A DNA stretch of 42,284 bases, from NCBI GenBank assembly GCA_964360375.1, contig CAYHWG010000001.1, positions 1 to 42,284 of the forward strand. The letters are read 5' to 3'. Of this stretch, positions 31,356 through 37,812 are shown piece after piece. The DNA is from XYB2-FULL-45-11 sp964360375 (GTDB lineage: Bacteria; Patescibacteriota; Patescibacteriia; UBA9934; GWF2-40-263). The notes beneath the pieces were generated by a model that worked only from the letters and a program-made list of their open reading frames with translations, had not been told where the DNA came from and did no database searches. The translations under genes were made by a program, and so were the position numbers. How positions within the stretch are numbered: the first letter of the stretch is position 1; each line of letters starts with the position of its first letter.

Positions 31356-31752
31356 AAAAAAAACCACCTGTTGTGATGGGTGGAGTGAGAGCAGCGAAGA
31401 TTGGAGAGAGGGCCATTCTGTTTTGTGTTGAACGCCTATGCATTCGAGAAAACAGGAACGGTTCGGTTTTTTCACGAACATCGGGCGAGGTCAAGAAACG
31501 GTTCGGTTCGGGAATGGGACTGTTTTTACGTTGCGAGAGTCGCTAGCCACCACCTACATTGCAGTGCATATTTGGCCTGATTGCTATGGGATCTTCAAGG
31601 AGGTTCATCCTCGAATACGCATAGAGGCACACAATACGTTGGGCTTTTGCGCTCATCTCGCACTCGATAAAAACAGAAACCATGCTTTCATTCCTTATCC
31701 GTTGGTTTTCGACACTTCGCCGATTAAGCCCTCCTCCTTTCGATTGGAGAAG
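31356..31752 (-). ncRNA. Leftward transcript, no clear gene (possible ncRNA)
   Basis: Bounded by the promoter 31787-31759 and by the terminator CCACC/GGTGG plus T8 at 31383-31356. A purine-rich GAAAGGAGGAGG (about 31740-31730) looks like a strong ribosome site but has no start codon at a normal distance; the nearest is GTG for a 6-codon ORF. The only longer frame is the sORF at 31543-31683. Rightward frames here run through both elements and are not convincing. Confidence 0.4.
31543..31683 (-). CDS. Possible small ORF (46 aa)
   Basis: ATG 31683 to TAG 31543, MVSVFIECEMSAKAQRIVCL... ending MHCNVGGG; an overlapping 12-codon ORF (MKAWFLFLSSAR) starts just upstream with AAGGA. No known family; three Cys. 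Support is only position inside the promoter-terminator interval. Confidence 0.25.
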   Translation of the reverse strand: MVSVFIECEMSAKAQRIVCLYAYSRMNLLEDPIAIRPNMHCNVGGG

Positions 31753-31758
31753 ATAATC

Positions 31759-31787
31759 AATCTATCAGTTTTAGATGAAAATGTCAA
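31759..31787 (-). promoter_or_regulatory. Leftward promoter TTGACA-17-TAGATT
   Basis: TTGACA at 31787-31782, TAGATT at 31764-31759. Confidence 0.75.
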
Positions 31788-31811
31788 GGTATTATGTTGT
31801 CGAAAGGTAAC

Positions 31812-31890
31812 AAAAAAGACGTCCGATAAAGGATGTCTTTTTTTGAGGGAGAGATTTGGTCTTTCGACCGGCGCAGGACACAAGAGAGAT
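31812..31890 (-). ncRNA. Candidate small RNA with GNRA hairpin and terminator
   Basis: On the minus strand a promoter-like TTGCTT-17-TAATAT (31924-31896) would start a ~75-nt transcript. It contains GGTC-GAAA-GACC (a GNRA-capped stem) and ends with AGACATCC-tttatc-GGACGTCT then T6; the same hairpin can terminate rightward transcripts. A 12-bp inverted repeat CTTTCGACCGGC/GCCGGTCGAAAG (31860-31919) overlaps the promoter. 31925-32204 contains one more stem (AACGGATG/CATCCGTT) and nothing coding. Confidence 0.4.
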
Positions 31891-32204
31891 AGATATTATG
31901 TCACATGCCGGTCGAAAGCAATTTGGGTACGATGATTCTAGCTATGAAGTATTTTATTTTCAGACCTCACCAAAATAATCTGATGGTTTCTGAAGATCGT
32001 ACAACGGATGCTTACAGGCTAATGCCCATAAACATCCGTTGCACAGCACATTTTTTGAGAGTTTTTTTGATTTTTTTGTTAAAAAATCTGGCGAGTATTC
32101 AGCATCGGACTTGTCAGGAAAACACGATTCCCTTTCACATAAGCATGAGGGTTCGCTGTGTCATCAAACCTCCATGCTCGTATCCGTTGAAGAATAACGA
32201 GCTG

Positions 32205-32369
32205 TTATTGAAAGAAGATCAGGACGACTACACCGATGATATACGCACCGGTGATGTACGGCATGATGTTTCCGAACCAGACGTGTCCGGCAAACCGCGA
32301 GTCGATTCCCGCATCCTCACATTCCTTTTTCGTCAACACATGACCTCCAACAGGCGATTGAATCGCCAT
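32205..32369 (-). CDS. Small membrane protein (54 aa)
   Basis: ATG 32369 to TAA 32205: MAIQSPVGGHVLTKKECEDA, GIDSRFAGHVWFGNIMPYIT, then a C-terminal helix GAYIIGVVVLIFFQ. The ORF was too short for the usual cut-off. The AT-rich run before the ATG has only a weak GGAAAA. It is downstream of structured leader copy 2, the same order as the 43-aa gene and copy 1, which supports it. A GCTCGT/ACGAGC hairpin follows the stop. Function unknown. Confidence 0.6.
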   Translation of the reverse strand: MAIQSPVGGHVLTKKECEDAGIDSRFAGHVWFGNIMPYITGAYIIGVVVLIFFQ

Positions 32370-32389
32370 TTTTTTTGTTTATTTTCCGC

Positions 32390-32583
32390 GATCCACACAT
32401 CCGGAGGGTAAAGTGATTCAGTGACCTGTCTTTCGACTGGTATGGATCGTGGACATCGTTTTGTATGGAACCAGTCAGCCTCGTCTGCTGGTAGGCAGAT
32501 TTCGCCGAGTGATTTCATTTGATGTCCACCGCTCATGTTGTTCCAAGGGAACTCCGCGAGACGGCATTACTCTCTCCTCCGTG
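32390..32583 (-). ncRNA. Structured leader RNA, copy 2 (homologue of 34290-34452)
   Basis: Minus-strand RNA beginning CACGGAGGAGAGAGTAATGC and ending CCTCCGGATGTGTGGATCG. Aligned with copy 1 it shares ATCAAATG, CATTCCATACG-like GTTCCATAC, ACCAGTC, GGTCACTGAATC and CTCCGGATNTGTG. The stem is GGACATC/GATGTCC here versus GAGTATC/GATACTC in copy 1: three pairs changed on both sides. The ACC-AGTC-...-GAC-AGGT hairpin carries a GAAA tetraloop here and UUCG in copy 1. 32584-32713 holds a 16-bp imperfect inverted repeat GAAATTTGGAATACTC/GAGCATTCCAAATCTC (32608-32659). Confidence 0.7.
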
Positions 32584-32713
32584 TGTGTGGAGCAGAAATG
32601 AGAAGATGAAATTTGGAATACTCGATTTAAAGAACGGTTTTTTGAGCATTCCAAATCTCATGTTCCAAATTATTTTGTTTCTCTCAGATGTCACGAGCAA
32701 GCTCATGATCTCT

Positions 32714-32767
32714 GGGGGAAAAGGGGACGGAAGTCATCGCGAAGATCTGCGATTCGTTCCGTCCCCT
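32714..32767 (-). terminator. Terminator-like hairpin after the 311-aa gene
   Basis: AGGGGACGGAA / TTCCGTCCCCT perfect 11-bp stem with an inner ATCGC/GCGAT hairpin, followed on the minus strand by TTTTCCCCC. Short T tract, so termination may be partial. Confidence 0.65.
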
Positions 32768-32836
32768 CAAGACCGTTCTTTAGATCGCTGGAATTTTGCG
32801 ATAACTCTGATGCGTTCAGAGATGTGCCGTGCGTGT

Positions 32837-33772
32837 CTACTTGACCAAGTGGCCGAACAGGGTCGGACTCACGAAAGCCAAGGCTTCGGCGAGCGGGGTC
32901 AACTCCAGACGGCGGTCGTAGTACACGCTGCGAGCCTGACTCGCGGGCACGGCGAACTTGCACAACAGGGCCGGGCTCATGGGTTCGCCGCGGGCGTTGA
33001 ACAGGACGTACTTGCTCGGGGGCACCACAGCCTCCGAAACGAGCACGACCTGCGCATTGTCGCCGCGACCAACCTTGCACCAGTACCCGTTCCCCGTGGC
33101 GTACACGATCGAACGTCCCATGTTGGCTTCCGCTTCTGCCTTCTCCTCCTGGTACAGCAGCTCGTTTGCCTTCGTCCGCGCCTCGAACTCTTCTGCCTTC
33201 TGGTACTCGCGCACCATGTTGCAGGCGTGTTCCGGCTTCTCGAACGCTTGCCACGCGCAGCTCCGGTGCACCGCGACCTTGGACAGGTCTTCGGTCATGA
33301 GCGTGCACGAGACATGCAAGTCAAGCTTCTGCTTCGCGAGCCACGGGATCGGGGCCAGGAACGCACCGAGCGGGCCCTTGCGCGGCTTGTTCGAGTTTGC
33401 ACACGAACCGCACGTGCAGGTGAGGACGATCTCGGCCTTGGCTTCGGCGACGACAGGCGTCTCCTCAACCTTGGTTTCGACCTTCTCGGCCTGTTCGACT
33501 TCGACGAGCGCGGGCAACAACTTTTCCGTGACATCCGACGAAGCATTGGTGGCCATGAAGGCTGCCTTGTCCTCGACCGTGACGCGGCTGAAGTAGTCGT
33601 CGAGCTTCGCGAGACCGTTCACACCGTGACCCTTGCCGATCCACGCCGTCTCCAAACCATGCTTGACGCACAGTTCGGTGACCATCGCAGTGAGCTGAGC
33701 TTTGTGGCTCTTCTTGCTGCTGGTCGTTGCGACGGTGGTGACGGGGGCGACGGACTGAGTGATGTTCGACAT
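32837..33772 (-). CDS. GC-rich orphan protein with Cys-rich motif (311 aa)
   Basis: Start chosen at ATG 33772 (MSNITQSVAPVTTVATTSSK) with AGGAG eight to twelve bases upstream. Composition: a Ser/Thr/Lys N-terminus; VTELCVKHGLETAWIGKGHG; a Glu/Val/Ala linker (EVEQAEKVETKVEETPVV); a Cys motif LTCTCGSCANSNKPRKGPLG; LAPIPWLAKQKLDLHVSCTL; a charged helix (YQKAEEFEARTKANELLYQE); and a C-terminal beta part YATGNGYWCKVGRGDNAQVV. No family recognised. Codon use is much GC-richer than the neighbours (GCC, GAG, AAG, CTC), pointing to transfer or very high expression. The opposite strand also has a long open frame, but it lacks a ribosome site and mirrors this codon bias. Confidence 0.75.
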   Translation of the reverse strand: MSNITQSVAPVTTVATTSSKKSHKAQLTAMVTELCVKHGLETAWIGKGHGVNGLAKLDDYFSRVTVEDKAAFMATNASSDVTEKLLPALVEVEQAEKVETKVEETPVVAEAKAEIVLTCTCGSCANSNKPRKGPLGAFLAPIPWLAKQKLDLHVSCTLMTEDLSKVAVHRSCAWQAFEKPEHACNMVREYQKAEEFEARTKANELLYQEEKAEAEANMGRSIVYATGNGYWCKVGRGDNAQVVLVSEAVVPPSKYVLFNARGEPMSPALLCKFAVPASQARSVYYDRRLELTPLAEALAFVSPTLFGHLVK

Positions 33773-34072
33773 GTGGGAACTCCTGACGCAGAGACTTGCT
33801 CTGCAAAAAGACACACTTGAGAGGCCTACCTTCCACGCCAATGCGGGGTCAGCTCAGCTTCGCAGATTCCACCCCACCTACATGGCGGGACGATCTCTGG
33901 AAAGCGGACGATGATTAACCAGAAGGGTTAAACTTCGTCCAGGTTGTTGGATGAGTAGGTTCGAGGATCTGCTTCCTCGCGGCTCCAGTGTGTTGCCTTT
34001 TTTTACGGCGGCATGCCCTGGATACTTTCCGTCGTCTCTTTTGAGATCATTGAATTTTTTTGCGCTTGTCCT
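33773..34072 (-). other. Untranslated region ahead of the 311-aa gene
   Basis: No gene is visible. Minus-strand hairpins include GCAGAG-caagt-CTCTGC just before the ribosome site, TTTAACCC-TTCTGGTTAA near 33920, GGAGCCGCGAGG..CCTCG near 33970, and TCTC-AAAAGAGA near 34040. It is not an obvious third copy of the structured leader. Confidence 0.5.
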
Positions 34073-34204
34073 CTACCGCGCGAAGAAGCCGCCGAAGATG
34101 ACGAAGGCGCCGAGGGTGCCGAACGTCAATGGGGCCGGGATCTTTTCGCACAGAGCGAGAAAGCGATCGAAGGGATTGGCTGCCCAGTCGTGGATGTTGT
34201 GCAT
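34073..34204 (-). CDS. Small membrane protein (43 aa)
   Basis: ATG 34204 with AAGGAG six to eleven bases upstream: MHNIHDWAANPFDRFLALCE, KIPAPLTFGTLGAFVIFGGF then FAR-stop. One C-terminal transmembrane helix. The longer open frame from 34411 runs through the structured leader and is rejected. GC-rich codons like the 311-aa gene. Function unknown; the paired leader and small size suggest a small regulatory or toxin-like peptide, but there is no proof. Confidence 0.7.
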   Translation of the reverse strand: MHNIHDWAANPFDRFLALCEKIPAPLTFGTLGAFVIFGGFFAR

Positions 34205-34289
34205 TTGGAACTCCTTGGTCGTAAAATTGTGAGGTACGGTTGTCGAACATTCGACTTCCGTTTCTATGTGTCTTACCCTTTTTCGACTC

Positions 34290-34452
34290 ACAAATCCGGA
34301 GGTAGGCGATTCAGTGACCGTCCCGAAGGACTGGTGTGAATCATGAGTATCGTGCGTATGGAATGAGTAAGCAATCGCCCAGTCAACCCATTTGATACTC
34401 ACCGCTCTCATTCGCCGAAGCGTTTTGAAAGACGGTTTATCTCTCTCCTCCA
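34290..34452 (-). ncRNA. Structured leader RNA, copy 1
   Basis: Minus-strand RNA from CCTGGAGGAGAGAGATAAAC to CTCCGGATTTGTGAG. Visible stems: GAGTATC/GATACTC; ACC-A-GTCC-TTCG-GGAC-GGT with a UUCG tetraloop, extended by GATTCA/TGAATC. Its paralogue lies at 32390-32583. It sits directly upstream of the 43-aa ORF. The purine-rich GGAGGAGAGAG at its 5' end is kept in both copies and may be a ribosome site or protein site. Confidence 0.7.
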
Positions 34453-34454
34453 GG

Positions 34455-34640
34455 TTTGTGGTTCAAAAAAACGCCGATGGTTGAACATATGGTCTGTCTG
34501 CCATTTAGGCAGGAGAGATACGTTAAACAATCGACGTTTAAAATCGGCACTGTGAATACAGTGTAGATTTTAACCCCGCCAAAGGCGGTAGTTGTCGGCT
34601 GTCCCGTATGGGCCATGACAGTAATGGTCTCTCCCCGTTA
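34455..34640 (-). other. Further structured leader region
   Basis: Minus-strand hairpins in a row: CTGTC/GGACAG, CCGCC-ttt-GGCGG, GTTAAAATC..GATTTTAAAC enclosing CACTGT/ACAGTG, and CTGCC-taaat-GGCAG. Between here and the promoter (34641-34779) is a purine/pyrimidine-rich tract with GAAGGAGAGAAG/CTTCTCTCCTT inverted repeat; no gene. Confidence 0.55.
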
Positions 34641-34779
34641 AGTTGTAAGGTGAAAGAAGTAAGAAGGAGAGAAGGAAAGAATGATTGAAGTTGGAAGATT
34701 AAGCATCTGCTTTTTCTTCTTTTCTTCTCTCCTTCATTTCTTCTTTATTCTTCTGACCTCTTCTCATCTTCGTGGATAT

Positions 34780-34808
34780 ACAATACCACTTTTTGTCAGT
34801 TTTGTCAA
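34780..34808 (-). promoter_or_regulatory. Leftward promoter TTGACA-17-TATTGT
   Basis: TTGACA at 34808-34803 and TATTGT at 34785-34780. It would start a leader of over 500 bases that includes both structured segments before the 43-aa gene. Confidence 0.75.
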
Positions 34809-34891
34809 GACCCACATCAATCAAATAATAGAAATAATGCTAAAATTAGATAAAACAGTATGTCAGAAAGTTCTGAAATAAAACGTTCAGT

Positions 34892-35038
34892 TGTGTCATT
34901 GCGAGCCTTGCCTGCCGGCAGGCAGGGAGTTCGACGACGAAGTAATCCTTGTATTTTCGGAGAAAAGATTGCTTCGCCTGCCTGCCGGCAGGCAGGCTTC
35001 GCTCGCAATGACACAATTTGGAGTTTTTCAACAGTCTC
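34892..35038. repeat. MITE-like element with nested GCCTGCCTGCCGGCAGGCAG insertions
   Basis: Inner arms GTGTCATTGCGAG...GACGACGAAGTAATCC and AGATTGCTTCG...CTCGCAATGACACA each contain a CTGCCTGCCGGCAGGCAGG palindrome. Right outer arm GAGTTTTTCAACAGTCTC at 35021-35038. Confidence 0.85.
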
Positions 35039-35047
35039 TAGTATTTG

Positions 35048-35056
35048 TGCTATAAT
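35048..35056 (+). promoter_or_regulatory. Extended -10 promoter TGC-TATAAT before holB
   Basis: TATAAT at 35051-35056 with TGC upstream. Predicted start ~35063, only about four bases before ATG 35067. Confidence 0.7.
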
Positions 35057-35066
35057 CCTTGCATCT

Positions 35067-36050
35067 ATGCAACCATCCGTTTTCCAATCGATTATTGGGC
35101 ATACAAACGCCCAAACGGTTTTGTGTCGCATGGCGAACGAGAATAAATTGCCACATGCTCTCTTGTTTGTCGGGGCACATCACCTTGGAAAAACGCTGAT
35201 GGCGCGTCAGTTAATCAAATTTTTGTTTGGTTATCCATCATCACTTGAGTCCCATCTTGATTTCATCGAACTCGCCCGTCTCATCGATGAAAAAACGGGT
35301 AAAAAAAAATCTAACATCTCTGTTGAGCAAGTGCGCGATATGTGCGAACGCGTTTCGCATAGTTCGCTGCATGGTGGGTGGAAAATTGTTTTTGTCAAAG
35401 AAGCGAATCACCTTTCTATTGCAGCCGCGAACGCTTTTTTAAAAACACTCGAGGAACCAAAAGGGAAGATGTTATTTATCTTACGCACCCCATCGCTTGA
35501 ATCTGTTCCCGCGACCATCGCTTCACGTTCACAGATTATTCGATTTCATTCCGTCGATCGTCAAGCGCTTACAGAGGCGATCGTGAAAAAAGGATTTGCG
35601 CGTCCGGATGCGATTGATGCTGCGGCCTATTCCATTGGACGTCCAGGAAACGCGATGCGTTTTTTAATCAAAAGTGAGGAACGTGCACAATCAGAAATTC
35701 GTGTGACGCAAGCCGTTCAATTGTTTTGTGGTTCGGTCAAAGATCAAATGCGTACCATCGCACAACAATTACCAAAAGAAGATGTGAATAAAAAAAATGC
35801 AGCCGATCAAATTCTCAAAGGATGGGAATGCATTTTGCGCGATGTATTTCTGACAGATGTTGGTTGTCGTGAACTCATAGCGCACACACGTCACAAAGAA
35901 CGTATCGATGAACTACATGCAAACATGAAACAACGTACGATTCTGAATGTGTTACACAAGATTCGTGATGCACGAGACGCATTGCATCACAATACAAATC
36001 CACTTTTAACTCTTGAACATATTTTGTTCACGACTCATTTACACGTATGA
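35067..36050 (+). CDS. holB: DNA polymerase III delta' subunit (clamp loader)
   Basis: 327 aa from ATG 35067 (MQPSVFQSIIGHTNAQTVLC); the open frame upstream is repeat sequence. Clamp-loader AAA+ features: NKLPHALLFVGAHHLGKTLM (P-loop degenerate, GxxxLGKT), SNISVEQVRDMCERVSHSSL, WKIVFVKEANHLSIAAANAF, LKTLEEPKGKMLFIL (sensor region) and ATIASRSQIIRFHSVD (arginine-finger region, SRSQ). Typical of HolB, which lacks a full ATPase site. Overlaps the next gene by ATGA. Confidence 0.9.
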   Translation: MQPSVFQSIIGHTNAQTVLCRMANENKLPHALLFVGAHHLGKTLMARQLIKFLFGYPSSLESHLDFIELARLIDEKTGKKKSNISVEQVRDMCERVSHSSLHGGWKIVFVKEANHLSIAAANAFLKTLEEPKGKMLFILRTPSLESVPATIASRSQIIRFHSVDRQALTEAIVKKGFARPDAIDAAAYSIGRPGNAMRFLIKSEERAQSEIRVTQAVQLFCGSVKDQMRTIAQQLPKEDVNKKNAADQILKGWECILRDVFLTDVGCRELIAHTRHKERIDELHANMKQRTILNVLHKIRDARDALHHNTNPLLTLEHILFTTHLHV

Positions 36051-37096
36051 AAAAACTTTTTCCCATTTTACTCATTTTTGTTCTGCTTGGGGCGGGCTGT
36101 TCTAAAGCGACCACATCTAAAAAAGCGGATGGTGGTGTTTGGAAAACCGCCGATCAAGGAAAAACATGGATCTCTTCTTCTGTGGTCCCAACTGCAAAAG
36201 GGATCGGAACACTCACAACTGCCAATGTGATTACGATGGAAATGGATGCTCAAGACAACAGCATGTTGTATGTCGGAACTCGCGAAGATGGGTTTCTTTA
36301 TTCTGACAATGCAGGCACGTCTTGGCATCAGCCTCGCAATCGAGATCTTGCAACCGGTTTTATCCCGTCCATTCAAGTGAGCGCAAAAGATGTCTGTACG
36401 CTCTATGTCGTAAGAGGACCGCGTTTATATAAGTCCACAGATTGTATGCGATCGTTTAGCAGCGATACCTATGTGGAAAGTCGTCCGAAAGTTGAGATCT
36501 CGTTCGTTGCGCTTGATTGGTTTAATCCAGAGACGGTTTGGCTCGCTCTTTCAAACGGAGATTTGCAAAAATCCATGGACGGTGGAAAAACGTGGAGCAC
36601 ATCTTTGAATGTGAAAGACGTCATGACAAAAATTTTAATCAGTCAAGTGGATAGTCGAGTGATGCTGATTGGAACGCAAAAAACAGGGATACAAAAAACC
36701 GTAGACGGTGGTGAAACATGGCAAAAGATTACGGATACATCACGTGAGAGTTTGCTTGTTGGCGTCAATGATCTTATTCAAACAAAATCTTCCGATACAA
36801 TTTTTGCAGCAACCAAGTACGGGCTTGTTCGTTCAACAGATTTTGGTGATACATGGTCGCCGATTAAACTTGTGACGGCTCCTGGACAAGTGGCTATTCG
36901 AGCGATTGGTGTCGATTGGTTTAATCCATCAAAAATATTTTACGCGACCACCGCAACATTTTATCAATCCTCTGATGCAGGTGTAACGTGGAAAACAGGA
37001 AAGCTTCCGTCTGCACGCGTTCCGCGAGCGATGTTGGTTGACCCAAAACTCAGTTCGGTGATATACCTTGGCGCAGCAAGTGAGGTGAAAAAATAA
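36047..37096 (+). CDS. Lipoprotein with BNR/sortilin-like beta-propeller repeats
   Basis: 349 aa. Signal peptide and lipobox MKKLFPILLIFVLLGAGC-SK. The mature part has repeated Asp-box/BNR units: GVWKTADQGKTWISSS, FLYSDNAGTSWHQP, LQKSMDGGKTWSTS, IQKTVDGGETWQKI, LVRSTDFGDTWSPI and FYQSSDAGVTWKTG, i.e. S/TxDxGxTW motifs of a YCF48/sortilin-like propeller. Predicted to sit on the outer face of the membrane. Role unknown; cotranslated with holB by a 4-base overlap. Confidence 0.88.
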   Translation: MKKLFPILLIFVLLGAGCSKATTSKKADGGVWKTADQGKTWISSSVVPTAKGIGTLTTANVITMEMDAQDNSMLYVGTREDGFLYSDNAGTSWHQPRNRDLATGFIPSIQVSAKDVCTLYVVRGPRLYKSTDCMRSFSSDTYVESRPKVEISFVALDWFNPETVWLALSNGDLQKSMDGGKTWSTSLNVKDVMTKILISQVDSRVMLIGTQKTGIQKTVDGGETWQKITDTSRESLLVGVNDLIQTKSSDTIFAATKYGLVRSTDFGDTWSPIKLVTAPGQVAIRAIGVDWFNPSKIFYATTATFYQSSDAGVTWKTGKLPSARVPRAMLVDPKLSSVIYLGAASEVKK

Positions 37097-37124
37097 AGTT
37101 GTCGATTCGCTGATAAAACAAAAT

Positions 37125-37679
37125 ATGCATGCACGATTGATTCAAAACAAGCCGTTGTTTGAAACGGTGATGGAACATTTACAGAAAGAACTCGGAGCGC
37201 TTCGCACGGGTCGCGCAACACCTGCGCTTATTGAGGATGTGCGGGTTCATGCCTACGACGGCATGATGGAACTCAAAGGTCTCGCCTCGATCGGTGTTTC
37301 GGATGCTAAAACATTACTGATCGACCCGTGGGACAAGGCATTGATTCCCGCGATTGAAAAAGCGATCCGTGATTCTGGCACAGGGCTTTCACCCGCAACA
37401 GACGGAGGAAAAATTCGCATCGTATTGCCACCGATGACAGAAGAAAATCGTATCAAGCTTGTGAAACTCATGAAGGAAAAAATAGAAGAGTCACGCATCG
37501 CGATTCGCAGTGTGCGTGAAGAGCTCCGCGAGGAAATTCAAGAAAGCGAAAAAAATAAAGAGATGAGCGAGGACGAGAAATTTAAATTGCTCGACGAACT
37601 CGATAAACTCACCAAAGAATACAACGAAGAGATTGGCACGATGGGGGAGAAGAAAGAACATGAAATCATGACTGTATAA
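37125..37679 (+). CDS. frr: Ribosome recycling factor
   Basis: 184 aa. Splits post-termination ribosomes together with EF-G. Signature: LQKELGALRTGRATPALIED, VHAYDGMMELKGLASI, DPWDKALIPAIEKAIRDSGT, GLSPATDGGKIRIVLPPMTE, ENRIKLVKLMKEKIEESRIA, IRSVREELREEIQESEKNKE. Complete. Confidence 0.96.
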   Translation: MHARLIQNKPLFETVMEHLQKELGALRTGRATPALIEDVRVHAYDGMMELKGLASIGVSDAKTLLIDPWDKALIPAIEKAIRDSGTGLSPATDGGKIRIVLPPMTEENRIKLVKLMKEKIEESRIAIRSVREELREEIQESEKNKEMSEDEKFKLLDELDKLTKEYNEEIGTMGEKKEHEIMTV

Positions 37680-37799
37680 AACGTTTAAAATTGGCGATCT
37701 GCTCGTGCTTCGAAAAAAAGCCGCTTCATCGTATATGAATACGATTTCAGCATCTTTTTTTCTCCAGCAATTCGCATCTCATCCAATTTAAAACGTTTT
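37678..37799. repeat. 17-bp inverted repeat flanking the frr-glyS spacer
   Basis: AAAACGTTTAAAATTGG (37678-37694) and CCAATTTAAAACGTTTT (37783-37799), nearly perfect. The interior contains ATCGTAT-atga-ATACGAT and a T7 run. It overlaps the frr stop codon. It may be a terminator/processing structure or a small inserted element. Confidence 0.65.
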
Positions 37800-37812
37800 A
37801 TGAAATATTTTT

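Noticed and set aside
31356..31752. RNase P RNA, tmRNA or 6S RNA
   Set aside because: None of the conserved words (such as GAGGAAAGTC for RNase P or the tmRNA 3' end) are present on either strand.
31438..31935. Rightward 165-aa open frame
   Set aside because: It crosses the leftward promoter and the bidirectional terminator at 31816-31847, lacks a ribosome site, and the product shows no domain.
32519..33820. Rightward 433-aa open frame
   Set aside because: It mirrors the GC-rich leftward gene, has no ribosome site, an Arg/His/Leu-rich low-complexity product, and runs through the terminator and leader signals of the other strand.
34681..34881. Rightward 66-aa open frame
   Set aside because: Low-complexity purine/pyrimidine tract overlapping the leftward promoter; no ribosome site.
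34860..35066. N-terminal extension of holB
   Set aside because: The open frame is made of the MITE-like repeat and lies upstream of the promoter at 35048-35056.
37680..37812. T-box riboswitch before glyS
   Set aside because: No GGTGGNACCGCG-type antiterminator or specifier loop; only an inverted repeat is visible.
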